A DNA stretch of 5,424 nucleotides from PVC group bacterium (GCA_003565195.1 PXCX01000036.1:1-5424); one strand, 5' to 3'. Counted from the first letter of the stretch, positions 1 through 5,424 are shown. The notes: generated from the sequence alone by a model not told the origin. Numbers and translations are program-made.

Positions 1-662
1 AGAATTCGATTGCACGACTGGCCCAGTTGTCGCGCGCGGTCGGCATTCATATGATTATCGCCACCCAGCGACCGTCGGTCAACGTCATCACCGGCACGAT
101 CAAGGCAAATTTTCCCGGACGGATCGCGTTTCAAGTTGCCCAAAAAGTCGACAGCCGCACCATTCTCGACGCCAATGGCGCTGATAAACTGCTGGGACGC
201 GGTGATATGTTATTCCTACCTCCCGGCAGCAGTAAACTGGTGCGTGCCCAGGGCGCCATGACCTCGGACGACGAAATCCATCGCATCGTTGAATGGGCCA
301 AAAACCAAGCCGAACCCCGGTACGAAAAGGATATTCACGAAAAAATTCAAAATGCCCGCACCGATTCATCGGCGGGCAACGGCAACAACGGCAGCAACAG
401 CGACGGTGAAGATGAAGAATTGATTGAAGCATCCATCCAAATCATCCGCGAAACACACCGTGCGTCAACATCCTCGCTGCAACGACGGTTACGCATCGGC
501 TACACCCGTGCCGCCCGGATTATGGACGTGCTTGAAGAACGCGGTCTGATCGGACCACCACGCGGTTCCGATCCGCGCGAAATATTGATTGATCTCGACG
601 GCGAGATCCCCGAGAATTCATCCGATATCACCCAGACGGAGTCAGGGGAAGCAGAAACATGA
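1..662 (+). CDS. ftsK: DNA translocase FtsK, C-terminal part (5' end outside window)
   Basis: This is the C-terminal ~219 residues of the septal DNA pump that moves chromosome ends through the closing division site and activates XerCD at dif. The frame is open from base 3, so the gene starts upstream of the window. The first visible residues (IARLAQ, then GIHMIIATQRPSVNVITG) are the highly conserved end of the RecA-like motor domain. They are followed by the conserved stretch IKANFPGRIAF, VDSRTILD and LLGRGDML. A polar Gly/Asn/Ser/Asp/Glu-rich linker (about 337-415) leads to the gamma winged-helix domain at about 417-596 (ELIEASIQIIRE, YTRAARIMDVLEERGLIGP), which in characterised FtsK reads polar KOPS/SRS sites. 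A ~20-residue acidic tail ends the protein. The Walker A motif and the N-terminal membrane part are not in the window. The stop codon overlaps the next start codon (ATGA). Identification is very secure from motif matches. Confidence 0.97.
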   Translation, partial: NSIARLAQLSRAVGIHMIIATQRPSVNVITGTIKANFPGRIAFQVAQKVDSRTILDANGADKLLGRGDMLFLPPGSSKLVRAQGAMTSDDEIHRIVEWAKNQAEPRYEKDIHEKIQNARTDSSAGNGNNGSNSDGEDEELIEASIQIIRETHRASTSSLQRRLRIGYTRAARIMDVLEERGLIGPPRGSDPREILIDLDGEIPENSSDITQTESGEAET

Positions 663-1399
663 AAACGTTCGGCGACAGATTGCGCGAAGCCCGCGAAGAA
701 CGCGGGGTTACCACCTCCGAGGCAGCCGCGGCCACACGTATCAAAATTCAAATCATCGAAGATCTTGAAAAGAACCGTTTGCACCGGACCTACGCCCCGG
801 TTTATGCCAAGGGTTTTATCCGGATCTACAGCGAGTATCTCGGCTTGGACACAGCGTCCCTCCTGTCAACTTACGAAAGTCAACGCCACACGGAGACTGA
901 GGAACCGTTATCAATCCGCAATACACCGGCACCGGCGTCATCAACCGCTGCGCCACGCGAAAAAGAACCCGCGTTGTGGCAGTCGCGTTTCCGCGAAATC
1001 TTACGCAGCGGATGGCAAGACATCGTGCAGCGAATACGGCGCATTTCGCAGGCAACCTGGCGCAAGCGGTTGCTTGACCGTATACGGGCGGGGCTTCCTT
1101 CATCGGCGAAGGACGCCGCCAAACAGACACCTGAAAACGAGATCGAACCGACGGACGGCGGCGGACGGCGGCCGTGGCATGAACGCGTGCACCACGCCAT
1201 CCGGGGACCTTACCGGCTGCATGCAGCCGTCATAGTCACAACTGTGCTGCTGCTGATCCTGATCATAATTATAGGCGCCGCCATCCGGCGTCAGCCTCAG
1301 CCAGTCGTCGATCCCGAAGAGACGCCATCGCCAGGGATGGTTCCCGGCGATGCGTTGAAGGAATTCACACACGAACCGCCACCGCCATACTATCGATAG
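659..1399 (+). CDS. rodZ: RodZ-like HTH/transmembrane cell-shape protein
   Basis: 246 aa. Residues 3-75 form a RodZ/HTH_25-type helix-turn-helix domain, with the family signature FGDRLREAREERGVTTSEAA followed by APVYAKGFIRIYSEYLGLD. In RodZ this cytoplasmic domain binds MreB and links the cell-shape cytoskeleton to wall synthesis. Residues ~75-185 are a long basic, Arg-rich linker. Residues ~188-209 are one strongly hydrophobic segment (AAVIVTTVLLLILIIIIGAAI) preceded by basic residues, so the N terminus should be cytoplasmic. Only ~37 residues follow the membrane segment. They are Pro-rich and end PPPPYYR, so the periplasmic DUF4115 beta domain of longer RodZ proteins appears to be missing. 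The start is supported by AGGGGAA at 644-650, 8 nt upstream of the ATG, and the ATG overlaps the ftsK stop by 4 nt. Family assignment is firm; equivalence in function to E. coli RodZ is inferred. Confidence 0.85.
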   Translation: MKTFGDRLREAREERGVTTSEAAAATRIKIQIIEDLEKNRLHRTYAPVYAKGFIRIYSEYLGLDTASLLSTYESQRHTETEEPLSIRNTPAPASSTAAPREKEPALWQSRFREILRSGWQDIVQRIRRISQATWRKRLLDRIRAGLPSSAKDAAKQTPENEIEPTDGGGRRPWHERVHHAIRGPYRLHAAVIVTTVLLLILIIIIGAAIRRQPQPVVDPEETPSPGMVPGDALKEFTHEPPPPYYR

Positions 1400-1411
1400 T
1401 TCTTGGAGCTC

Positions 1412-2773
1412 ATGTCGTCATCTGCTTATTCAATCGGCATCATCAGTCTTGGATGCGCCAAGAATCTGGTGGACACCGAACACATGTGTGGCCGTTTACG
1501 TGAGGAAGGATACCGGTTTACCAGTGATATCGCGGACGCCGACATCCTGTTGGTCAATACCTGCGCGTTTATTGAGGATGCCCGCCGGGAATCCATCGAT
1601 ACAATTCTTGAGGCGGCGGCCATAAAAAAAACCGGAGCTTGTCGGTTCCTGGTCGTCACCGGCTGCCTAACCCAACGCTATGCGGCGGACTTACCTGCTG
1701 CGCTGCCGGAAGTCGATGCTTTTTTAGGACTCGATCAAATCGACGATATCGCCGATGTTCTGAACACCTGGCGCGACAATATGACGGCCAGCAAAAACCG
1801 TTATGTCATACGCTCCCCGTCAAAAAGGTTGTTCGAACCGCCGCCCCAACGCGAGGTCCTTACCGGCGGCCCCTTTGCTTACATTAAAATCGCGGAAGGA
1901 TGCAATCATCGGTGCGCCTTCTGTGCCATTCCGGCGATCCGCGGACGCGCCCGTTCACGGTCGATCAGCAATATCCGAGCGGAAGTCGAACAACTACTCA
2001 GCGACGGTATTCGGGAAATCAATTTAATTTCGCAGGACACCACCGCCTACGGCCGTGATCGCGACGATGACGCGAATCTGGCCGGATTATTGCGGGAACT
2101 CGGCCGCATCGGCGGCGACTTCTGGATCCGGCTGTTATATGGTTTCCCATCCTTGATCAGCGACACCCTGCTTGAAACCATGGCCGGTACGGAACAGGTT
2201 TGCAATTACCTCGATGTTCCCATCCAACATAGTCATCCGGAGATGTTGCGGCGCATGGGACGCGCCGGAACCATCATCCCGGTTAACCGACTGGCGCAGC
2301 GTACCCGCAAGTTTATGCCGGACATTACGTTACGCACAACCTGTCTGGTAGGACATCCCGGCGAAACCGATGCCGCCTTTGAACACCTGCGCCGATTCAT
2401 GGATAGTGTCACCTTCGATCATGTCGGTGTTTTCGTGTACTCGCCCGAAGACGGAACACGCTCGGCCCGCGCCACACCCACCGTGCCTGCGGCGGTCGCC
2501 CACGCCCGGCGCGACCAGTTGATGCGAGAACAACAACAACGGGTGATCCAACAAAACGAAAAACTGACTGGTCAATCCGACCGGATTATGGTACATTCCT
2601 TAGTTTCGAAAACTAAAAGCGACTGCTATGTTGGACGTTCCCGAAGACAAGCGCCGCAAGTCGACGGGGTAACCTATATCGAACCGACAACCGAAACGCT
2701 CGTGCCGGGAGAGATAGTTGATGTCCGCTATCAATCCGCACAGGGATACGATTTACTGGCCGAATTATCATGA
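1412..2773 (+). CDS. rimO: Ribosomal protein S12 (aspartyl) methylthiotransferase RimO
   Basis: Radical-SAM enzyme that adds a methylthio group to a conserved aspartate of ribosomal protein S12. From the ATG at 1412 it is 453 aa, close to the usual RimO length. Residues 1-~120 are the UPF0004 domain with the three auxiliary Fe-S cysteines C15 (SLGCAKNLVDTE), C51 (VNTCAFI) and C85 (VTGCLTQRY). The SLGCAKNLVD form points to RimO rather than MiaB. The radical-SAM cluster motif is C164-x3-C168-x2-C171 (GCNHRCAFCAIPAIRG). Later conserved pieces are LISQDTTAYGRD, LLYGFPS, DVPIQHS and TCLVGHPGET. The last ~65 residues form a TRAM domain. The frame is also open from a TTG at 1403, but that codon has no ribosome site. 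ATG 1412 has GGAG at 1405-1408, with a rather short 3-nt spacer, and is preferred. The gene ends in an ATGA overlap with pgsA. Confidence 0.96.
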   Translation: MSSSAYSIGIISLGCAKNLVDTEHMCGRLREEGYRFTSDIADADILLVNTCAFIEDARRESIDTILEAAAIKKTGACRFLVVTGCLTQRYAADLPAALPEVDAFLGLDQIDDIADVLNTWRDNMTASKNRYVIRSPSKRLFEPPPQREVLTGGPFAYIKIAEGCNHRCAFCAIPAIRGRARSRSISNIRAEVEQLLSDGIREINLISQDTTAYGRDRDDDANLAGLLRELGRIGGDFWIRLLYGFPSLISDTLLETMAGTEQVCNYLDVPIQHSHPEMLRRMGRAGTIIPVNRLAQRTRKFMPDITLRTTCLVGHPGETDAAFEHLRRFMDSVTFDHVGVFVYSPEDGTRSARATPTVPAAVAHARRDQLMREQQQRVIQQNEKLTGQSDRIMVHSLVSKTKSDCYVGRSRRQAPQVDGVTYIEPTTETLVPGEIVDVRYQSAQGYDLLAELS

Positions 2774-3378
2774 ATTTGCCCAACAAATTAACCTTGCTGC
2801 GCATCATTCTGACGTTCATAATGACCGCCGCATTAACTATCCCCGGTTTTCCGTACGGCAAGGCGGCGGCATTTTTGATCTTTATTGTCGCGGCATTCAC
2901 GGATTTCCTGGATGGTCGGCTGGCCCGACGCGGCCACGGAATCACCCCGTTCGGGCAGCTAATGGATCCGGTAGCCGATAAAATCATGGTCAGTGCGGCA
3001 TTTGTCTGTTTTGTGGCGCTGGACAATATCGTGCCCGCCTGGATCGTGATAGTCATTATCAGTCGTGAATTTCTGATCACCGGATTACGGTTGCTGGCGG
3101 TATCGGACGGCATCATTCTACAAGCCAGTCGACTGGGAAAACACAAGACGGTATGGCAAGTCATCACGATTGTGGTCGTTCTAATCGGCTTAACATTGCG
3201 CGATGACCTGTTGCCGTTGCTGCCCCCTGGGTCAACGGCCAGCGATCTTTCCGAAAGTTTCATCCAGCATATCTTCCCTCGACTGGTCTTCGCGGTTTCG
3301 CTGCTGGTCGCCATGCTGACGGTCCTTTCGGGATCCGTTTATCTATACATAAACCGCCATTTACTTGTTACTCGCTGA
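2770..3378 (+). CDS. pgsA: CDP-diacylglycerol-glycerol-3-phosphate 3-phosphatidyltransferase
   Basis: 202 aa integral membrane enzyme of the CDP-alcohol phosphatidyltransferase family. It makes phosphatidylglycerol phosphate from CDP-diacylglycerol and glycerol 3-phosphate, the committed step to acidic phospholipids. The full catalytic signature D-x2-DG-x2-AR-x8-G-x3-D-x3-D is present in DFLDGRLARR...GQLMDPVADK, with metal/substrate aspartates D45, D48, D66 and D70. The N terminus MNLPNKLTLLRIILTF is typical of PgsA. Hydrophobic segments lie at roughly 8-25, 31-48, 72-105, 127-143 and 166-195. The length is slightly above the ~180-190 aa norm because of a loop around residues 145-165 (LRDDLLPLLPPGSTASDLSE). 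No clear Shine-Dalgarno sequence is visible, but the start overlaps the rimO stop (ATGA), so coupled re-initiation is likely. Phosphatidylglycerol phosphate synthase is favoured over other family members by this N terminus and by the ftsK/rimO neighbourhood. Confidence 0.93.
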   Translation: MNLPNKLTLLRIILTFIMTAALTIPGFPYGKAAAFLIFIVAAFTDFLDGRLARRGHGITPFGQLMDPVADKIMVSAAFVCFVALDNIVPAWIVIVIISREFLITGLRLLAVSDGIILQASRLGKHKTVWQVITIVVVLIGLTLRDDLLPLLPPGSTASDLSESFIQHIFPRLVFAVSLLVAMLTVLSGSVYLYINRHLLVTR

Positions 3379-3908
3379 TGAACGCCAATAGCGAATGGAA
3401 CATTCAATCCCGTGCGCCTGCCTGCCAGGCCTGTGGCGAGCGTTTTATCGATCGACAACCTTGCCACACCCTCTTGCGTTTCGTGGACGCTGGCTATCAA
3501 CGTACCGATCTATGCGAAAAATGCTTCCCGAACCATACGACCGCCGACGGCATTCACAGTTCCTGGAAAGGTATTTACCAGGCGCCGCCGCCACCCTCCC
3601 AAAAGACAGCGCGTAAAGAAGATGTGGAAACGCTGCTGCGCCGTCTGGTAGAAGAAAAGGATCCGGCCAATATCCAAATAATATTTGTGCTGTCCGTCAT
3701 GCTGGAACGCAAACGGATACTTGTGGAACGCGCGGTGCACACCGAACCGGACGGATCGCGCCAATACGTGTACGAACATCGAAAAAGCGGCGACACATTT
3801 ATTGTCGCCGATCCCGAGCTGCAACTCGATCGAATCGACGGACTCGAAGAACAGGTCGCCTATCAACTGGCCCAAACCGCCCGGAAAGAAGGTCAAGCGG
3901 AACCGTGA
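3378..3908 (+). CDS. Two-CxxC (zinc-ribbon-like) conserved hypothetical protein
   Basis: 176 aa, no function recognised. The N-terminal part has two CxxC pairs, C16-x2-C19 (ACQACGERF) and C46-x2-C49 (LCEKC), spaced as in a zinc ribbon; an extra C29 lies between them. A tryptophan-containing segment (SSWKGIY) and a proline run (PPPPS) follow. Residues ~80-175 look like a mostly helical domain (VETLLRRLVEEKDPANIQIIFVLSVMLERKRILVERA, then DTFIVADPELQLDRIDGLEEQVAYQL). No signal peptide or membrane segment is seen, so it should be cytoplasmic. The start ATG shares one base with the pgsA stop (TGATG), so it is the last gene of the operon and is probably translationally coupled. It occupies the place where cinA is found in many ftsK-pgsA clusters but is not CinA. 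From memory, similar proteins occur as hypotheticals in PVC-group genomes; I cannot confirm this. Codon and reading-frame integrity argue that it is real. Confidence 0.85.
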   Translation: MNANSEWNIQSRAPACQACGERFIDRQPCHTLLRFVDAGYQRTDLCEKCFPNHTTADGIHSSWKGIYQAPPPPSQKTARKEDVETLLRRLVEEKDPANIQIIFVLSVMLERKRILVERAVHTEPDGSRQYVYEHRKSGDTFIVADPELQLDRIDGLEEQVAYQLAQTARKEGQAEP

Positions 3909-3912
3909 TCGC

Positions 3913-4188
3913 TCAACCGCGAATTGCAAACCCGCTGAACTCGCCGGTGGGCGCCTCACGCTTAATATCAACATCACCGATATTGGATCGCATGGCGCGT
4001 GTAATATCTTCCAATAAACATTCGATCTGATCAGGGACGCCTTCGACGACCAACTTAACGCGACCGTCGGGTAAATTACGCACGAAACCGGCGACATCCC
4101 GATCGGCGGCCAGGCGTTGGACCGTGAACCGGAAACCGACCCCTTGAACCCGGCCTGAATAGTGAATTTCGCAACGTTCTTGATGCAT
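3913..4188 (-). CDS. acyP: Acylphosphatase (own start inside the longer frame)
   Basis: 91 aa, the normal size for an acylphosphatase, which hydrolyses carboxyl-phosphate bonds such as acetyl phosphate or 1,3-bisphosphoglycerate in the cytoplasm. The phosphate-binding loop and catalytic arginine are seen in YSGRVQGVGFR (R20), and the catalytic asparagine in FVRNLPDGRVKLVVEG (N38). The C terminus EFSGFAIRG fits the family's last strand. The ATG at 4188 is preceded by AAAGGA (4195-4200) with a 6-nt spacer, a much better initiation site than that of the long frame. Free AcyP is therefore probably made, either alone or in addition to the membrane fusion. The identification is very secure; which form is expressed is open. 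Confidence 0.92.
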   Translation of the reverse strand: MHQERCEIHYSGRVQGVGFRFTVQRLAADRDVAGFVRNLPDGRVKLVVEGVPDQIECLLEDITRAMRSNIGDVDIKREAPTGEFSGFAIRG

Positions 4189-4866
4189 CTTCAATCCTTT
4201 CACGCGCGTCCTTCGGACACTCGATGAATCATGCCGTAAAAAAAGGTTTCGCAGTTTTAGAATATAGTTTTTTCGTCTAATTTTCGTGAAAAACGAAAGC
4301 AACTGGCCGACTCGCAAAATGATCGGAACACATTGGCGCATGGCATAGCTTTTGGCATAGGCTTTGCCAATCACGATCGATGCGGCCACACCGGCGGTCA
4401 TCAAACTGGTTGCCAGCACTTCATGGCGTGCGGTGTGCATCCGCACCATTTGAAACAGGATCGAGACCCCGATAGCGCCGCTTAAGGCGCCGGTAACGTC
4501 ACCGACGACATCATTGCAAATACTGGCCACCCGCGGCGCATCACGTACTAACCGCACCGCATGGCGGGCGCCAAAGACACGCCGCGCCGCCATCGAATGA
4601 AAAGGTGCTTCGCGGGCTGCCAGAGCCGCCACGCCGATGACATCGGAAAAAATCCCTACCCCTATCACGCCCATTAACAAAGCTAAAGCAAACGGTAAAA
4701 AACCGATGCGGCCAACCAGGGCTTGACTGGCCAGACTGGCGGGAACAGCCATCAAAAAGGCCAGCAAACCAACGCCAAAGGCATGCCGGAGCGCACCTTG
4801 CTTTTTCAAATGTTTCGATTTCTTCAATCCGGATTCCCGTACAAAAAGCAAGTGTTCAAGGTTCAC
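3913..4866 (-). CDS. Membrane protein fused in frame to acylphosphatase (317 aa; start uncertain)
   Basis: One uninterrupted frame with two parts. Residues 1-~195 are a membrane protein. A basic N terminus (LKKSKHLKK) is followed by hydrophobic segments at ~29-48, 55-83, 122-142 and 150-169, with conserved-looking blocks FSDVIGVAALAAREAPFHSMAA, GARHAVRLVRDAPRVASICNDVVGDVTG and GKAYAKSYA. This pattern reminds me of small Firmicutes membrane proteins loosely annotated CorB/DUF21-like; that link is from memory and weak. Residues 227-317 are a whole acylphosphatase. The linker (~195-226) is basic and encoded by AT-rich DNA that looks more like intergenic sequence. With four helices and an inside N terminus, the enzyme part would be cytoplasmic. 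The GTG start at 4866 has no ribosome site and sits inside a GTTCAAGGTT repeat. A later TTG (4827 or 4809) may be the true start. The gene is convergent with the operon, with a 4-bp gap. Confidence 0.6.
   Translation of the reverse strand: MNLEHLLFVRESGLKKSKHLKKQGALRHAFGVGLLAFLMAVPASLASQALVGRIGFLPFALALLMGVIGVGIFSDVIGVAALAAREAPFHSMAARRVFGARHAVRLVRDAPRVASICNDVVGDVTGALSGAIGVSILFQMVRMHTARHEVLATSLMTAGVAASIVIGKAYAKSYAMRQCVPIILRVGQLLSFFTKIRRKNYILKLRNLFLRHDSSSVRRTRVKGLKMHQERCEIHYSGRVQGVGFRFTVQRLAADRDVAGFVRNLPDGRVKLVVEGVPDQIECLLEDITRAMRSNIGDVDIKREAPTGEFSGFAIRG
4195..4200 (-). promoter_or_regulatory. Shine-Dalgarno site for acyP
   Basis: On the minus strand AAAGGA lies 6 nt before the ATG at 4188. It is a good ribosome site inside the long membrane-acylphosphatase frame and supports independent initiation of acylphosphatase. 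Confidence 0.65.
4208..4298 (-). other. AT-rich linker with hairpins and homopolymer runs
   Basis: This stretch joins the membrane part to acylphosphatase and is visibly AT-richer than its surroundings. It holds a 6-bp hairpin (TTTCGT 4282-4287 with ACGAAA 4293-4298), a run of six A on the minus strand (4268-4273), a run of seven T on the minus strand (4238-4244) and a small dyad GTCC/GGAC (4208-4218). Removing one base from the A6 run gives a TAA stop five codons later. Removing one from the T7 run gives a TGA before the acyP start. It may be a former intergenic region that now reads through, or a place where a sequencing indel hides a stop. I see no convincing -35/-10 pair for acyP. Confidence 0.5.
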
Positions 4867-4925
4867 GGTTGAAGAAAAGGAAAGTATCCAAGACCATTAA
4901 CCTTGAACTCCTGAACCATGAACCG
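4854..4925. repeat. Inverted degenerate GTTCAAGGTT / TGAACC repeats
   Basis: GTTCAAGGTT at 4854-4863 is a perfect 10-bp inverted repeat of AACCTTGAAC at 4899-4908, with a 35-bp spacer. Around both arms there are further imperfect 6-8 bp units: GGTTCAC and GGTTGAA after the left arm; CCTGAACC and ATGAACC at 4911-4924 after the right arm. The left arm encodes residues 2-5 of the predicted membrane protein, which casts doubt on that start. Read on the minus strand the dyad is followed by CACTTGCTTTTTG, so a weak terminator is conceivable, although the loop is large. Similar GTTCAAGG-type short repeats are common between genes in some PVC bacteria (from memory). Confidence 0.6.
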
Positions 4926-4937
4926 CCACCAGAAAAC

Positions 4938-5398
4938 ATCATGGAGGACCGGCAGGCAACCATCCGTCGGATAAACATTGCGCCTTAAGGTCCAGCAGGT
5001 TTTCCCACCGCGGCGACCGTTTCCCGCGAGCGGGAAAGGAAGTTTCCACTTTACAGCGCGGTCTGCCTTGAAGCAGAGCTGGATTGCCGTTTAGGTCACA
5101 CTCTAATCTCCGCCGGATGCCATCCGAAAATGGGCAGTCTAGGGGTTTTCCCCGAGAACTTCAACCGTTTCTAGCCTCTTTTGCAAGAACGGTTTCGCGG
5201 ATAACGCAACCGTTGCCGGTTCCGGTATCCACATCCCCCGCTCTCACGCAAGGCAGGCTACACTGCACCCGGATTGGCTCCGCATGCAGGTTCACCTCAA
5301 ACCGCAGGCAATTGCAAGCCATTGCCCGCGCACTTGAGTCTCCACGGAGGCAGGGTCGATGCCCGCATGCCATTGCGGATTGCCCCATCCTCCTTAAC
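4938..5398 (-). ncRNA. Candidate large structured RNA (~460 nt), family not recognised
   Basis: No convincing gene is seen here, but the region is filled with hairpins enclosed by a terminal helix. Pairing of the ends: 5388-5393 with 4943-4948 (GGAGGA/TCCTCC), extended after one mismatch by 5395-5398 with 4938-4941, and 5380-5384 with 4955-4959 (GGCAA/TTGCC). Local hairpins: 5363-5378; 5296-5338 (CTCAA/TTGAG plus a 10-position stem 5303-5312/5321-5330); 5263-5289 (11-position stem); 5199-5230 (GCAA loop); 5163-5194 (inner GCAA loop 5181-5184); 5136-5160 (GGGG-AAAA-CCCC); 5114-5126; 5091-5106; 5054-5081 (CAGC/GCTG around TCTGC/GCAGA with a 4-nt bulge); 5040-5051 (GGAA loop); 5020-5037 (8-bp arms); and 4989-5018. 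GNRA loops appear only on the minus strand, and G-U pairs in the end helix and in 5263-5289, 5303-5330 and 5363-5378 also favour it. Promoter and terminator are not seen; the promoter would lie mostly beyond the window. It could instead be a long leader of the minus-strand gene. Confidence 0.55.
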
Positions 5399-5400
5399 TT

Positions 5401-5421
5401 CCAGTCTCGACCCCCAACTGG
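5401..5421 (-). other. Hairpin just upstream of the candidate RNA
   Basis: CCAGT (5401-5405) pairs with ACTGG (5417-5421) around an 11-nt loop. It lies just outside the closing helix of the candidate RNA. The transcript may therefore begin beyond the window, or this may be the end of another element. Too little sequence remains to decide. Confidence 0.3.
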
Positions 5422-5424
5422 GCG

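Noticed and set aside
1403..1411. TTG start for rimO
   Set aside because: No ribosome site precedes it, while the ATG three codons later has GGAG upstream and gives the usual RimO N terminus.
2613..3314. 233-codon open frame on the minus strand opposite rimO/pgsA
   Set aside because: It lies wholly antisense to rimO and pgsA, whose motifs are unmistakable. Its protein is low-complexity, rich in Arg/Ser/Met/Asn/Ile, with no recognisable family. It is a shadow of the coding strand.
3510..4097. 195-codon open frame on the minus strand spanning the convergent junction
   Set aside because: It runs antisense to the two-CxxC gene and out of frame through acyP, and no domain is visible in it.
5136..5160. 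GGGG-loop-CCCC hairpin as a rho-independent terminator
   Set aside because: No T-run follows on either strand. It fits better as one helix of the larger structure.
5161..5388. 75-codon minus-strand frame with seven cysteines, starting at an AAGGAGG-ATG
   Set aside because: The Shine-Dalgarno-like bases touch the ATG with no spacer, and the same bases form the closing helix of the candidate RNA. The protein has no hydrophobic core or known pattern, and the whole stretch is explained better by hairpins. A small Cys-rich peptide cannot be fully excluded.
4938..5398. RNase P RNA, tmRNA, SRP RNA, 6S RNA or an intron
   Set aside because: The size and end pairing fit RNase P or tmRNA, but the conserved core sequences of these RNAs, and a tRNA-like 3' end, were not found on either strand by eye. 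No intron-encoded protein or domain V/P7 core is present.

Overview
The window looks like a bacterial chromosome segment with moderately high GC. The likely source is a Gram-negative or PVC-like lineage (Kiritimatiellota, Lentisphaerota or Verrucomicrobiota type). That placement is a weak inference from the unusual neighbour genes and from the TGAACC-type intergenic repeats. No rRNA or tRNA gene is present to settle it.

Bases 1-3908 (+ strand) are one compact operon: the 3' end of ftsK (DNA translocase), a rodZ-like HTH/membrane gene, rimO (ribosomal protein S12 methylthiotransferase), pgsA (CDP-alcohol phosphatidyltransferase) and a conserved-looking protein with two CxxC pairs of unknown function. 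Three of the four junctions overlap by 1-4 bases, so translation is probably coupled. The order ftsK-rodZ-rimO-pgsA is a known cell-envelope/division cluster in several phyla, where cinA and recA often follow. Here the two-CxxC gene takes that place.

Bases 3913-4866 (- strand) converge on the operon with a gap of only 4 bp. They form one open frame that joins a four-helix membrane protein to a complete acylphosphatase. The acylphosphatase also has its own ATG and a good Shine-Dalgarno sequence. Two homopolymer runs in the linker mean that a single-base change would separate the two proteins.

Bases 4854-4925 hold an inverted, degenerate GTTCAAGGTT/TGAACC repeat that overlaps the predicted start of the membrane protein.

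Bases 4938-5398 have no convincing gene but are packed with hairpins. Most importantly, the two ends of the region pair with each other (5388-5398 with 4938-4948). Three hairpins have GNRA tetraloops only when read from the minus strand, and most wobble pairs also favour the minus strand. I interpret this as a discrete minus-strand structured RNA of about 460 nt. I could not match it to RNase P RNA, tmRNA, SRP RNA, 6S RNA, or group I/II introns. It is the most interesting item in the window.
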